Origin: Aspidapion aeneum
Lineage: Eukaryota > Arthropoda > Insecta > Coleoptera > Brentidae
Length of the DNA: 64,000 nt
Assembly (NCBI GenBank): GCA_963576565.1
Contig: OY755046.1
Coordinates: forward strand, 67,121,583-67,185,582
Direction: 5' to 3'
A program made the position numbers and the translations under genes. Under the pieces are notes generated by a model that saw only the letters and a list, made by a program, of their open reading frames with translations, did not search any database and was not told where the DNA came from. This document shows, piece after piece, positions 10,915 to 21,740 of the stretch. How positions within the stretch are numbered: position 1 is the stretch's first letter; each line of letters opens with the position of its first letter.

Positions 10915-11130
10915 GCAAACGATTTAGTTTGACATCTTGTGTGTGTAAGTGCTTGTAAAACGCTGCTTTTGTTAATTTGTTGTCTGTTTTTTGTATTAAA
11001 TTTGGGAGAAAATCTAACTGCTAAAAATTGTTCAGGGTCTTAGAACAATACTTTTTTCAGTGGCGACCCAAATGGCTTAAGGAAGGGGATAATGGATTTT
11101 TCAAGCACACACTTAACTGAGTTTGTAATA

Positions 11131-11219
11131 CAGTGAAACCTCTTATAAGCGGACACTCACGGTTTCGTCGATTTTGTCCGTTTATTGGAGGTGTCCGGTT
11201 ATAAGAGAGAACTGCGAAA
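11131..11219 (-). mobile_element. pogo/Tigger-like element, 3' end only
   Basis: It begins CAGTGAAACCTC preceded by TA (11129-11130). It matches, inverted, the last ~90 bp of the element at 5044-5676 (AAGCGGACAC, TTTCGTCGATTTTGTCCG), then stops where Penelope-like sequence starts at about 11220. Confidence 0.8.
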
Positions 11220-11937
11220 TTGGTGGGTGTGCTTTCGGGCTGTTCGGCCGTCGTCGTTGGAAATTCGTTCTCGACGTTTCGCCATCTCGAGTGGATGGAA
11301 TCTTCAGGAGATGTTGACTGTTTGTCGTCTTCTCGAAGACTGGTGGTTAGTCTGTCGCGGGCACAGGTTATATACGCTATTGTGGGCGGGGCGTATATCA
11401 GAGCTGGTCGGTGATTGGTCACATTCCTTTGATTCAGTTTTGTTATTGTAAGCGAGTCGTTTAGTGTTTTTAAGAACCGGTACCCATGTTCTGTTAATTT
11501 TAAGAATTTCTTCAGATCTGTTGAAGTTCTGCTGGTGTTTATGAATTTCGATTGCTTCTCTATAGAGTCTTGGATAGTATGAAGAGGAAGCGCAGAGAAC
11601 TTGTGTGTCTTCGAATTTTATTCGGTGGTCTTCATTGTGAAAGGCTTTCGCGGCCATCGTCCAATGGTGGGTGTGCTTTCGGGCTGTTCGGCCGTCGTCG
11701 TTGGAAATTCGTTCTCGACGTTTCACCATCTCGAGTGGATGGCATCTTCAGGAGATGTTGACTGTTTGTCGGCTTCTCGAAGACTGGTGGTTAGTCTGTC
11801 GCGGGCGCAGGTTACATACGCTATGGTGGGCGGGGCGTATATCAGAGCTGGTCGGTGATTGGTCACATTCCCTTGATTCAGTTTTGTTATTGTAAGCGAG
11901 CCGTTTAGTGTTTTTAGGAACCGGTACCCATGTTCGC
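11220..11937 (-). pseudogene. Penelope-like retroelement: endonuclease C-terminus and flanking direct repeats
   Basis: On the minus strand the 11490-11730 region encodes HRIKFEDTQVLCASSSYYPR then LYREAIEIHKHQQNFNRSEE and WVPVLKN, the conserved tail of the GIY-YIG endonuclease of Penelope-like elements. The same WVP(V)(L/P)KNT tail recurs at 11937. Both tails run into a ~272-bp direct repeat, 11221-11490 and 11666-11937. This resembles the partial tandem organisation and pseudo-LTRs of Penelope elements. The reverse transcriptase and the GIY-YIG core are missing. Penelope is confident from the endonuclease tail; the tandem interpretation is inference. Confidence 0.8.
11221..11937. repeat. Direct repeat pair, ~272 bp, spacing 445 bp
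   Basis: TGGTGGGTGTGCTTTCGGGC starts both copies (about 11221 and 11665), and both end ACCGGTACCCATGTTC (about 11490 and 11937). They differ at scattered bases (for example GCCATC/ACCATC and CACAGG/CGCAGG), so they are not an assembly duplication. Confidence 0.85.
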
Positions 11938-12050
11938 ATATCTCAAAAACCGCTTGCCCGGTTTTAATAAAGTTTGGTACCTAGGCTGGGTCCTAGGTCG
12001 AGATGGTCCTATTTAAAATTGAACGAAATGTTATAGGTGTCTCTAAAAAA
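11938..12050 (+). repeat. Fragment of HINE-like element core
   Basis: CATATCTCAAAAACCGCTTG, then TTTGGTACCTAGGCTGGGTC and GGTCGAGATGGTCC. This matches the conserved block after the microsatellite in the elements at 21741-22482 and 60895-61553. Hairpins and tandem repeats are absent. Confidence 0.8.
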
Positions 12051-12689
12051 ATTACGCGTGAAACTTCTGCTTTGCGCAGGGTTGGATGGGACAGGCGGGC
12101 AACCGGGAAAATGCCCGGTGGGCCGGTACAATTAATTGCCGGTTAGGCCGCAGCACCTATTCCAAATTATTAATATTTATTTTTGTATATTTGACAAACG
12201 AACTAATTAAAATATTAAACATTTAAATTTAAAAAATCCGTATGTAGTAACTGCAGGCCTTATTAATATCTTTTTACAATGCCAATATCAGAAACGGGTA
12301 TATGCCAATATCCAGAAGAAAAAATCGCGAGAAAAAAAAAATGTAATAAAAATATTGTCCAATTTTTTTCTTATTTGTGTTGCTATTGTGAAATGTCTTT
12401 TGAAACACTTTGTTGACTATTTTGTTGGGGTTTGATCCCCCTGATCTCCCCCTTCGGTACGGCCTTGCCAATATCTCATATCTTAGTTGCAAAAGATCAT
12501 TTTTGGTACTAAAATACATAAAAAATCTAAGAAATCGATTAACCGATTGAAAAATCGGTATTGGGTCCAATTTAAATTACGGAGATCATAGATAAAATTG
12601 CAGCATCAAGTTCATTATTAAAAAAGTCGTTACCATATGAAAAATTGGCATACCTGCTCTGCCCTCGGTAGTTAAAAGTGCGCAAGTGA
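12051..12689. other. No recognisable feature
   Basis: It contains GC-richer patches (12085-12150 and 12430-12475) but no coding signature. The 98-codon minus frame at 12274-12570 is unconvincing. Confidence 0.5.
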
Positions 12690-13752
12690 CGAAACTGTGG
12701 TTCGGTTCATACACTTGAAGAGCAATTCAGTTTATTAAAATGAAAGTTGCAAACGGGAAAAAGTGAGAGTGAAAAATGTGTTCAATTGTCATTTCTTATT
12801 GAACAATTAGGTCTCTTGAAAAGGTCACCTGAGAATCGAAGATATTGTGGATACACTTTAATGTTGGCTTCATCTTTGTTTATCCAGTCATCCAGTGCAT
12901 ATATGTCAATTTACAAAACTAAGGTAATATGTCTTCTGCACCCTCGCAATATTAAAAAACTGATTTGTAAAATATCGCTAACAGATAGTAATCTCTCCGG
13001 TAGTGTGCAATATTTAAAAAGTAAGATACAGCTTTTAAAAGAGAATGAATTGGTAGTTAACTTGATTGAATATATATTAAACTTTGTGCTGGGTAATTTT
13101 TCAAAAAATTATTGACGACCAATACATTCAGTTTATTGAACGTGAAAACCATCTCACTTATTCACAAAATCACTTGTTTCTTTTGAATAAATTATTGTGA
13201 AATGCTTTATATTAAAAAATTTTCTTTGGATAACTCTAGCGAGTGTTTTTGTGGAGAAAAACTATTGTCAAATCTTGAAAAAATTAGTTTAAGGGCATGT
13301 AAAGTTTTTTAAATTATTTTATTAAAAAGCATAATGAGTTAGTGTCTGCTAATAAATCTTTGAATAAGAACACAGACAAAGATGATGACACTAAAAGAAA
13401 AATTAAAAAAACTTAAAGCTTAGGTTTGTTATGTCCAATTTTAAAAGACTTATATAGATTTGAAGTAACTAACGATATTATGTACCTAATATACTTGAAG
13501 ATATTAGAGTGCAAATTTTATATAATTTTTTATTTTATAGATTCAGTTCTTTTATCTATAATAAACACATACATCAGCAAAATATTTTTTTCAATTTTTT
13601 CTATAAGAACAAAAAATTTTTGTCAATTTATTTAAATTGTGTAAAAACAGATAATATATTAAGCAATACAATAAGAATCCTGGAACTCCTAAGATCACGT
13701 GACCGTCTACTTGCTTATAACGCGCCATGGCCGGTCTTTATCGTTGGCTACG
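12690..13752 (+). pseudogene. THAP/P-element-like transposase relic, copy 1
   Basis: It shares with copy 2 (36262-37673) the coding stretch ESEKCVQLSFLIEQLGLLKR, RYCGYTLMLASSLFIQSS and LLHPRNIKKLICKISL. This resembles the insertion and RNase H-adjacent part of P-element/THAP9 transposases (pattern RRYS..TL..A..LF..S..AY ... LPHPRT). Downstream it keeps FIKKHNELVSANKSLNKN. The element's right end (CGTTGGCTACG near 13752) is present, but the left terminal repeat and THAP start are absent. Several stops and frameshifts. Confidence 0.7.
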
Positions 13753-14157
13753 GTCGGCGCTCAACCTTAGTCAAGTTATGTGTCAAGGCAAAAAGGATAA
13801 TTATAGAATAAACAAATAATCAAATAAAAAATATTTTTTATTGATGATTTTTTTTTGTATTTTTAAAAACTAATTCTATTCTAACTTTTTAATTTGTTAT
13901 CAAGGGTGCAGCCGAATGGGGTGGCTTAACTAATGCCGGCGCCCAACCGCCCTTTTGTATATGGTTCAGAAAGCAAAATAAATAGCCAGACTATATATTT
14001 TTCTGAACGGCAGAGCCCAGAGTACAGAGCTTTTTGTTGTTTGTGTTTTCGGCCACAATGGAAACCTAGTTACCATAGGATTTTAATTTTTTCAACTATG
14101 AAGAATTAAAATAGAAATAAACAAAAATTGAAACAAATTTTAAGGGTCTAATTTAGA
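13753..14157. other. No recognisable feature
   Basis: AT-rich, with one G+C-rich patch at 13900-13955. No coding signature or repeat border. Confidence 0.5.
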
Positions 14158-14905
14158 TCTCGCCTACGCTCTTCAAGATATACTTGGAACAAGTCCCTAA
14201 AGTATGGAAGAGAAAATGCCAAAACATGGGAATTCCGTTGGACGAAACCACCTTGTATACTTTATGTTTCGCCGATGATCAGATAGTAGTGGCTCAGGAT
14301 TATGACGACCTCGAATATATGACACGAAAACTAATAGAAGAGTACAATAAGTGGGGACTAGAGGTTAACCTCAATAAGACAGAGTATATGTGTATCGGTG
14401 GAATGAAACAGGATCTAATCTTAAATACCGAGCAGCGAATTCAGTCCTGTGATAAGTATAAATACTTAGGTCTAAAAATTACAGCTGACGAAACACTAGA
14501 CAAAGCTATAAAAGATCAAAATGTACAAGGAAGAAAAGCAATAACTTTATTAAATGGAATAATTTGGGACCAAAGTATATCAAAACATAACAAAAAGCTT
14601 ATATATAAAACCATTGTAAAAAGTATTATTACATACGGCTCAGAAGTATGGCCAATCAAGGATAGAACAGAAAAAATGCTTTCCGCTACGGAGATGGACT
14701 ATTGGAGAACAGCAGCAGGGAAATCAAAAAGAGAAAGAGTTACAAATCAAAGAATAAGAGAAATTATGACAGTTGGTGAACGTACTTTAGTGGATGATAT
14801 ATAAACAAAACAACTGGTGTGGTACGGACATGTACAAAGAATGAATGATGAAAGACTACCTAAACAAATACTACAATGGAAACCAACTGGAAGGAGAAAA
14901 AAGTG
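14158..14905 (+). pseudogene. LINE RT C-terminal fragment, copy A of four
   Basis: The reading enters the reverse transcriptase just before TLYTLCFADDQIVVAQDYDD (catalytic ADD intact). It continues through the thumb (LEVNLNKTEYMCIGG, YLGLKITAD) to the C-terminal region ITYGSEVWPIKDRTEKML and, past a stop at 14802-14804, KQLVWYGHVQRMNDERLPKQ. 5'-truncated, and cut at about 14905 before the 3' end seen in copies B-D (23632, 54966, 57505). The arrangement is that of RTE-like LINEs; the clade is not certain. Confidence 0.85.
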
Positions 14906-15463
14906 TCGCAATTTCCGAAACTCTAAAAATGTTCAAATCTTTTTAAAAATCTAAAAATTTTTATAATTTCTGCGCACAAAATTTGTTAAACATTTTTGAC
15001 TCACTTTTTAATTGTGCCGGGACACATCCACTTTAACACTCAGTTAAATTTGGTTTAATATTCCCATTTTCTTGTTCCATTATGCCCTAAAAAGACAGTT
15101 TTTCAGCAAAGTAAAATAGAAAGGCTTTAAACGACTTTTTTTCAATTTCATGCCATTCTTCCCTTTTAAAATAGGTGGAGATTACAAACCCAGGGCCTTT
15201 AAAGATATTTAATCTTACCTTTAAAGAGCTTATAAAATGGAGAGCCAAAATGGAGGAAAAATGGAGGAAAAATGGAAGGAAATCTCGTAATCTTCCAGCA
15301 CTTTTAAAACTACTTAAACGATGTTCCCGGATTCTCATATTTTTTAAAATAAAAATTACCGGCATTTAGCACTAATACGTTACGTCAAAATTTTGCTTTT
15401 CTTTATTAGTATTCACTAATATTTGTTTTTAAAAAAATCTCTATCTATCTATCTATTTAGCCC
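14906..15463. other. No gene; short (CTAT)n tract and a G-rich hAT-like end
   Basis: Nothing coding. (CTAT)n occupies about 15440-15459. CAGTGGCGTAGCG followed by a G-run at about 15465-15490 looks like a hAT terminus without a visible partner. Confidence 0.45.
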
Positions 15464-15493
15464 AGTGGCGTAGCGTGGGGGGGCGCGGGGGGT

Positions 15494-15838
15494 TTGTATT
15501 GGCTATTAAGTCTGTATATCTGTGATCTATTCGGCTATTAATTAAAGATGTTTTTACTGCCCAGTGCTCAATGCTATCGAAAGCTTTCTCGAAGTCTATA
15601 AACGCAATACATAGTGGAATGTTATATTCGTTGGCTCGTTCTATTAGGATTTTTAGGTCTGCTCTATTGCCTTTCTTGTGTAGAATAATGGTTATGGATT
15701 CTTTCCAGTTGTTTGGGATTATTTTTTCTTTTAGTATTTTATTCAGAAGAGTGTGGAGGGTATTAACTACAGCTTTACCACCGTACTGGAGCATTTCTGC
15801 CGTTACTCCGTCTTTTACAGGTAATTTGGTATTCTAAA
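15494..15838 (-). pseudogene. RTE-like LINE RT fragment with internal deletion
   Basis: On the minus strand: LPVKDGVTAEMLQYGGKAVV, then IIPNNWKESITIILHKKGNR, then CIAFIDFEKAFDSIEHWAV. The last holds the first catalytic Asp of RT motif A (FIDFEKAFDS). The usual block between HKKG and the motif A approach (N.RPI.LL...) is missing, so an in-frame deletion has joined the flanks. Both ends are truncated. Confidence 0.85.
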
Positions 15839-15976
15839 TCTAGTTACTAAATAATGGTAGTAAATCGACGATGATACTGGTGTTCATCATCATCATCATT
15901 GCAATCTCATGTCCGGCAAAAAAAATAAGTTTTTTTCTGGATGTATTTTTTTTGTAATTGATGATAAAAAACACAT

Positions 15977-17176
15977 CCCAACTAACATTTATAGTAGCGG
16001 CTACATGTTCTAAAGGCTTTGCTACTTTCTTATAGTAGAAATGTGGTGATCCCAACCAAAATTTGTTACTTTTTAGTTCTAACAACTATTTAGTATCAGG
16101 AAATAGTAGATGTTTCGTAAAAACGACCCTCTAAACTACTTCATAGGATTGTTTCTTGATAGTCGATTCTGATAGTCTTCTCTACCACAATAGGACGTTG
16201 CTAAAGTTTTACTTTCTTTTTAGTCGTTATTTCGTAGTCGCCCTGACTTTTATATCCTACTTAATTACCACTAGAAAGTTAAGCTTCATTGGAGTCCCAA
16301 ACAAGTGTATCCGACAACTACATTATAACTTTAATTTTTACCACAAAAGTTTGTGTCATCATAGTAACATCTGATGTAACAATGTAGACAAAATAACTTT
16401 TTGGATCAACTTTAAAGCCGCAACTACTTTCAAGTAACCTTTTCGACTATCAGGGAATATAGTTTGGGACGCCATGTTTTTATATAAGAAAGAAAATTTA
16501 ATATTTTTGTTGTCGTTTTATGAGCTCATATTAAAGAGCCATACTATTTTATAAACAAATTAGTTGAAGCTTACCAAAAATGCTCTTCTTAAGCACCATT
16601 TGTTGGAGTTAACTGTCGATTATGAAAACATAACCTCCAAAATCACAACACAAAAATTCCATCAGCTAACAGAAAACGGCTCAATTTTACGGGCGCACCG
16701 GTTTTTTGCAATATATATAATGCATGTTATACAAAAAACTTTGCGTCGCACTCGAATTTTGATCCTCTGCTCGTAAATTCTCACACTTTTGGATAACATA
16801 GTTCATATTATAACCATAACCAAACAAAAAAACTAAGCGAGTCTGTTTACTGTTGTGTCCACCATATTGTGTAACAATTCTACCAAAAAGAAACGATTAT
16901 ATTATTTGCAACTACATCGCAACTTTTATGCCATTACGGAAAAAAAACAGCCTCTACGACGTAGTAGATACCTGGCTACGACGTAGTAGTGTAGTTGTTA
17001 CTACAGTGACTTTAAACACTTGGCCAAGTAGTTATAACCAGAAATTGGTTCCCCACTTAGGGAATTATAACGTCGCTGTATGGTATACTGAGACGTAGCG
17101 GGAGTACGTTGCGGTTACTTTTAAGAAATTCTTTCTAGTTGGGGTTTCGTCGTTACAACTTTAATTGTTTGTCGGG
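15977..17176. mobile_element. 1200-bp non-autonomous DNA element, complete copy
   Basis: Ends CCCAACTAACATTTA and, inverted, CCCGACAAACAATTA. Flanked by AT at 15975-15976 and 17177-17178. Two further copies of the same length (1200 and 1199 bp) at 33068-35468 and 33723-34921 confirm the borders. Subterminal sequence differs between the ends apart from the outer ~15 bp. No transposase signature; short open frames are shared by the copies but not recognisable. A 2-bp duplication suggests an ISL2EU-like or CACTA-like mechanism; neither is established here. Confidence 0.88.
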
Positions 17177-17178
17177 AT

Positions 17179-17616
17179 ACCTCCACTCGGATTTAACACT
17201 AAGCTTTAAAAACTTTTCCAGGGCCATCTACAATTCCCTTTTGAGTTCCAACTTCCACTTTGACTCCAGTATGTGCCCCAAAACTCGCTTAAAACTTTAA
17301 AAAAACTTCTGCCCTTAAAGAATTTTCAAACACAGGGACAGGGGCCGGAGACACACACAGCCATTGAAAGAAAAATAAAAGTTTGGCTAGATATAGGTAC
17401 ATAGAGATAAAATAAAGGTGTAAGAGAGGTGAAAGAACTCTTTAAAGTTTCTTTTTCTTTCACGTTTCTAATTATCGATAAAAAGTTAAATCAAACATCT
17501 ATTAAAACTATGTGGTTTTCACTTGTACAACCTCTATTACAAGGATATGAAAAATCCTTGTTTGAAAGACGTTTTGACAATTTGCAGGAACAGTGATTCT
17601 TGCCAATCTACGACCG
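17179..17616. other. No recognisable feature
   Basis: No coding signature. There is a short inverted pair AAGGATATGAAAAATCCTT at 17541-17559. Confidence 0.45.
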
Positions 17617-17643
17617 GTTTCGGCCTTCTTGGACCATCCTCAG
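17617..17643 (-). ncRNA. Hammerhead-ribozyme-like core motif
   Basis: On the minus strand, CTGAGGA (17643-17637) is followed by a short stem-loop and then GAAAC (17621-17617). This is the CUGANGA ... stem II ... GAAA arrangement of hammerhead ribozymes, which are common in Penelope-like elements and retrozymes. Stems I and III with a cleavage site were not found adjacent, so activity is unproven. Confidence 0.35.
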
Positions 17644-17674
17644 GTGAATGCAGGCGATATACCTCCATCTAGAG

Positions 17675-17745
17675 CATGTGTCTTTTTAACTTTTCACCAA
17701 AGTGCTTAATATCACATATTCCCTTTATACCAAGACAAATAAAGC
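17675..17745 (-). pseudogene. Short hAT TTF-type zinc-finger fragment
   Basis: Minus-strand reading CFICLGIKGICDIKHFGEKL matches the zinc-finger part of the hAT transposase relics at 30540-30670 and 62350-62500 (CSICLIM...GMCDIKHFSEKLK). About 24 codons; both flanks unrelated. Confidence 0.6.
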
Positions 17746-17747
17746 AT

Positions 17748-18151
17748 AAAAAAGGGAAGCGGGTTGACGGAGTTTCTTTGATTCCGTGGAAGGCAGGGAG
17801 AGGTTTAGTCTGGGACGCCAAGTGCAGACATACCTTAGCTGATAGCTACATTGCAAAAACATCTAAAGAATCAGGTGTGGCTGCACAAAGTGGCCAAACA
17901 GAAAAACATAGAAAGTATGAGGAGCTCGAGGATCGCTATATTTTTCTTCCTTTTAGTGTGGAAACTCATAGTCCTTGGGGTGGAGAGGCCAAAAAGTTTT
18001 TAGATGAAATAAGTTTGAGAGTTAAATCCAGAAACTTTAAAGCCTTCTTCATTTAAAGGATCAGCTTGGCAATCCAGAGAGGAAATGCCATTTCTGTGTT
18101 GGGAACCCTACGTAATTTCGCGGATACTGGTCTGGAAGAGATTGTCGCTTT
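17748..18151 (+). pseudogene. Retroelement C-terminal domain (PD-(D/E)XK nuclease-like)
   Basis: It encodes RVDGVSLIPWKAGRGLVWDA then KYEELEDRYIFLPFSVETHS, ending after a frameshift near 18055 in ISLAIQRGNAISVLGTLRNF and a TAG at 18149-18151. I recognise this as a C-terminal module that recurs in animal genomes downstream of RT-like sequence, usually written (K/R)PDG..L.PW..G..L.WD.T..DT.A...Q.(R)ISLA.QRGNA. RPDG followed by ..WD resembles a restriction-like endonuclease core (here Pro is Val). The exact retroelement family is not certain. The open frame starting at 17676 fuses it to an antisense hAT fragment and is not the real start. Confidence 0.6.
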
Positions 18152-18972
18152 TTAGTTTAGCTTAATTGTTTGTTTATTTATATTTATCTACTTCTATATT
18201 TTTAAATTTTTTATTTCTGGTATTTGATTTTTATACAAGAGGACTTAATTTTGCCTGATTCCTCTTTGTCGAGGGCAGGGATCTTTATATTGCGTAGCAA
18301 GTATACACAGTGGACCCACGCTTTTACACCCCTTCCGAAAGGTAGTCCTGCTACATGTTAGACTTGCATCTACCTAACATCGCTATCGCCCCAGCAGAAC
18401 TTGGTTATAGACGATAGACTTCTTTCCTTTTCAGCGTAACAGTCGCGGTCGTCGTGAGTTGACTGTAGGAGATTTATGCTGGCGCCATATCCTGGTACCG
18501 ACTAAGCACTTATAGCAGGCTTCTGGGTTATTATTCCTGGTTCCTCGGCTGGCTGCGTGTCGGCTCCTAGACTACACATGCGTATATTCTCATGTTCAAG
18601 ATCAACTTATTTGCATACAACTCATCACAAGCTAATTGGATGACGACGCGAACCTGGTAAAGTTCTGTCATTTCAAAAAACCGCACAAAAAACTGGCGCG
18701 TGCCACCCTAATCATAATAACCATTTTGGGATTTGCAGGAGTCTGTGCAAAAATTGAAAATTTATTTTCAAATTTTGGGAAGAATTCCTGTGTTTTAAGC
18801 ACGGCTAGGTATACATCATTCTTTAAAGTTAAAGTTTCGAACATACCTTATACCATTCCATACCTAATTCCTTCTCGAAATATAACAAAGGCTTTCGAAA
18901 GGTACCACCTGCATTATTTAATACAGGGTCAAACTCATTTTAAAATTGTGAGCGGTTGTGTTTATATTACGG
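18152..18972. other. No recognised gene
   Basis: A 118-codon frame at 18636-18992 has a hydrophobic run (LIIITILGFAGVC) but no recognisable domain, and it crosses the MITE border at 18973, so it is probably chance. Confidence 0.45.
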
Positions 18973-19571
18973 CAAGGCCAACACAAAAATAGAGGCCACG
19001 ACCCTGAAAAAATCAGCTGTTCTCCCGGGGCTGAATTTTACATTGGGGCTTATGGGAGGTCAGACGTTTTTTTATGATATTTTCAAAATGGCACTACAGA
19101 TTTCCGCAAAATTTCAGTCAAATATTCTCAGACACCATCCCGATATTCCACCAAAGGTTTGTAAGGAAGCAACATGATTACAAGGTTAAAATCTTCAAGA
19201 TTTACCATTCTTTATTTTGAATTCAAATTACCCGCCATGTACCACAGCCAACTGTTATATTTGACATGTATTTGACTTTGTCATATGTGATTGTCACATT
19301 CGCGTCTGCTTTTAGTGTGAGCTAATGAAGCGGCTATGAAAAATTAGGGCTTACTATACATTTAAACAAAATTGTTCTGCCAGAATAAAGTAAAAACAAT
19401 CTCAAAAACGGCTTTATTTAAGAAACAATCAAATATCCATGAACCGTCATTCCAACTTCAATATTTTAAAGACAATCAGCTGTGTCGTAACGTGACCATC
19501 TAAAAAAAATCAGCCCCGGATGTGACGTCAACAAAGTGGAGGATCGTGGCCCGTCCATTTTGATAGCCCTG
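18973..19571. mobile_element. 599-bp MITE, copy 1 (7-bp duplication)
   Basis: Ends CAAGGCCAACACAAAAA and, inverted, CAGGGCTATCAAAATGG, followed by shared GGCCACGA(C/T)CCT and CGGGGCTGA. Direct repeat ATTACGG at 18966-18972 and 19572-19578. Copy 2 at 45479-46087 is nearly identical and also has a 7-bp duplication. The ends look hAT-like, but hAT normally makes 8-bp duplications. Confidence 0.88.
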
Positions 19572-19794
19572 ATTACGGATTTGAATTCATGTCATTATTA
19601 TAGTGACATTTTCATTATTATTGTGAATAATAACAATTATAAACCTGTATATTTTAGTTTGTTTTTATAAGTGAGGACCTAGTAAGTGATTTCAATAATG
19701 ACGTTTTGGCGGCCATTTGAAAAATTTTTGGAGACCATTTGAGGACCAAGGAGGAGAAGAAGTGGTGGTACCATTAGACTCTGCGGTTTTACAA

Positions 19795-20133
19795 AAACCA
19801 AACCTTAACCCTAAAAAATAAATGGATCCATAACGGAACTGACACCTTCCTGGCTAGCCTATTATTAAACTTCAAGTGAAGCCATGATAATAAATTAGCC
19901 TTGAAAACAGTTTTTTTTAATATCTCAGAAACTAAAGCTCCTACGAAATTTTCGGTAATAACATGAATTATTGAAGAAAATATAGTCTACTACACTTTGA
20001 AAACGTATTAAGACGATGCTCCATTAAAAAGTTAGCATTTTTTGAAGTTTTTAATTGTCAAAAAACTGTCATTCGCATTAATGGATTTTGACCAAAATCT
20101 AATAAGCTCGTAAGAGTATTGAACACTATTTTA

Positions 20134-20190
<57 letters not shown>

Positions 20191-20310
20191 CAAACACGCA
20201 GGATAGGATAGGTCAAAATACATCCAAATAACACATTTTTGGCGTTATCTCAAATCGTCGAAAATAATACCTTCTCTCTAGCCATTGCTGCGCGGGCTAG
20301 GAAGGTAAAA
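19795..20310 (+). repeat. Dispersed repeat with (TA)n tract
   Basis: It shares with 49075-49455 plus 50775-50865 the sequence AAAAATAAATGGATCCA, GGCTAGCCTATTA, CCATGATAA, AACACTATTTTACC and, after the simple repeat, GATAGGTCAAA.TA..CCCAAATAACACATTTT. A partial inverted copy is at 61840-61965. The (TA)n run occupies about 20138-20184. It may belong to the same minisatellite/microsatellite class as the HINE-like elements. Confidence 0.75.
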
Positions 20311-21740
20311 ATATCAAAAGGGTAAGGCAAAACTTTTAAAAACACATTGTACGATGAAAACTCAAGATATTATTTTTGATATGTATGCGCAACTCTCAGT
20401 AGAAAATTACGGAAATCGTTCCAGAATATACGAACGTATTACACATACTACAGGGGCAAGCTACATAGTATATAGTACCTATCTATTAATGATTATTATA
20501 TATATAATAAATAGGAATGTGTTTTTTAACATTTTTTTCGTTAAAACCCATTAAAAAATTGTAGTTCTTTTTTAAACCCGCAATTTTTCAAATTCCACTA
20601 GCCTAACCCCCCCTAAAATTTTTGTTCAGATACGGCCCTGCTTGACTATATACTATAAACAGTTCTCAGTCCGGCCCATATTTTCTTTTATTTGTTTAGG
20701 ATTCCTTAATGGATTTCACACTTCAAATTTTATTATGGTTTTTTTGGCGGCTTTTTGAAATAAAAGGACTATACCTGCATGTGAATCCGACGACCATACC
20801 ACGGCACTACCCTGCCGCCTGTTTCAGTCTTAAAAGTAAGAATGGACGCCCAAAAAATCTCAATTTTAGCGGAGGAAGGAAGAGTAATTATGTCTGATTT
20901 TGCCCGCCTTTCCCCTATTTAAAATTGAGGCCTGGTAGGCTTGTGTATCATATCCGGGCAGATAAAGCCGTCAACTAATAGCGTTAGAGGTGGTTGGGGC
21001 ATGATTAACCCCCTATTTAACCCATTAACCCTATTCTCCCTTGCTTGGTGTCTGTGTGTGTTTACCTGCTGATATAACTAGAGCTGGCTTAAACACGATA
21101 ATAGAATCTGTTATAATAGGCCAGTGCGTGGCTAAAACTTTGGGCTATTGTTTTCAAAGTATTTAAAAATTGATTTAAACTTGGAACTTTAATATACAGG
21201 TACTTATTGCAATAAAGGCAGGAAGTAATAGAGCCCAGCAGTATTTGAATAGTTTTACAAGATGACAATGAAAATATATAATTAAATATGAAATCCATAT
21301 ATACAATACACTAAACGCTGTCTCTTTTCAATGATTTAACGGCGACGTCTTGTTTCCAGAGACATTCCAAAGAACTTTTGAAATTAAAAAAAATCGAAGA
21401 AAAATCATTATGTTCTCAATTAGAAACTATATTTTCTATACCGAAGAAACAAATACAATAGAAATGTTTACAACCAAGGCTTTTATTTTCTCAAATCAAA
21501 ACAAGTATTTTTTCTCGCTGTGAAATATTTTATATCTTCTCTGGCTCAAACTAATAACCATAGTATAGTAGACAGAACACATATAATATTTCAAATCGAG
21601 ATAAAGAATAAAACAGAAAATAAGTACAAATACAAGTTGGTTTCAATCTTAAACATTAATTGCCTATTGAATAAAGGATAGAAATGTATTTTTATTTTAG
21701 GAAATAGTCCATATTATCGTGGAGTCACTGAATCCACTAA
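20311..21740. other. No recognised gene
   Basis: GATACGGCCCTG near 20630-20640 after a C-run resembles a hAT right end without a visible partner. Small open frames (20354-20554, 20709-20897, 21089-21298) have no recognisable content. Confidence 0.45.

Noticed and set aside
15465..15496. hAT element end (CAGTGGCGTAGCG plus G-run)
   Set aside because: No partner end or 8-bp duplication found, so only noted.
16156..17098. Conserved small frames (70-81 codons) repeated in all 1200-bp element copies
   Set aside because: Conservation follows from recent common origin of the copies. Frames lack domains and differ in position of stops, so coding is unsupported.
17676..18056. 126-codon open frame starting at ATG 17676
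   Set aside because: Its first ~24 codons are antisense to a hAT zinc-finger fragment; only the part from about 17748 is homologous to a retroelement domain.
18636..18992. 118-codon open frame as a possible host gene
   Set aside because: No recognisable domain, and the frame crosses a precisely defined MITE border.
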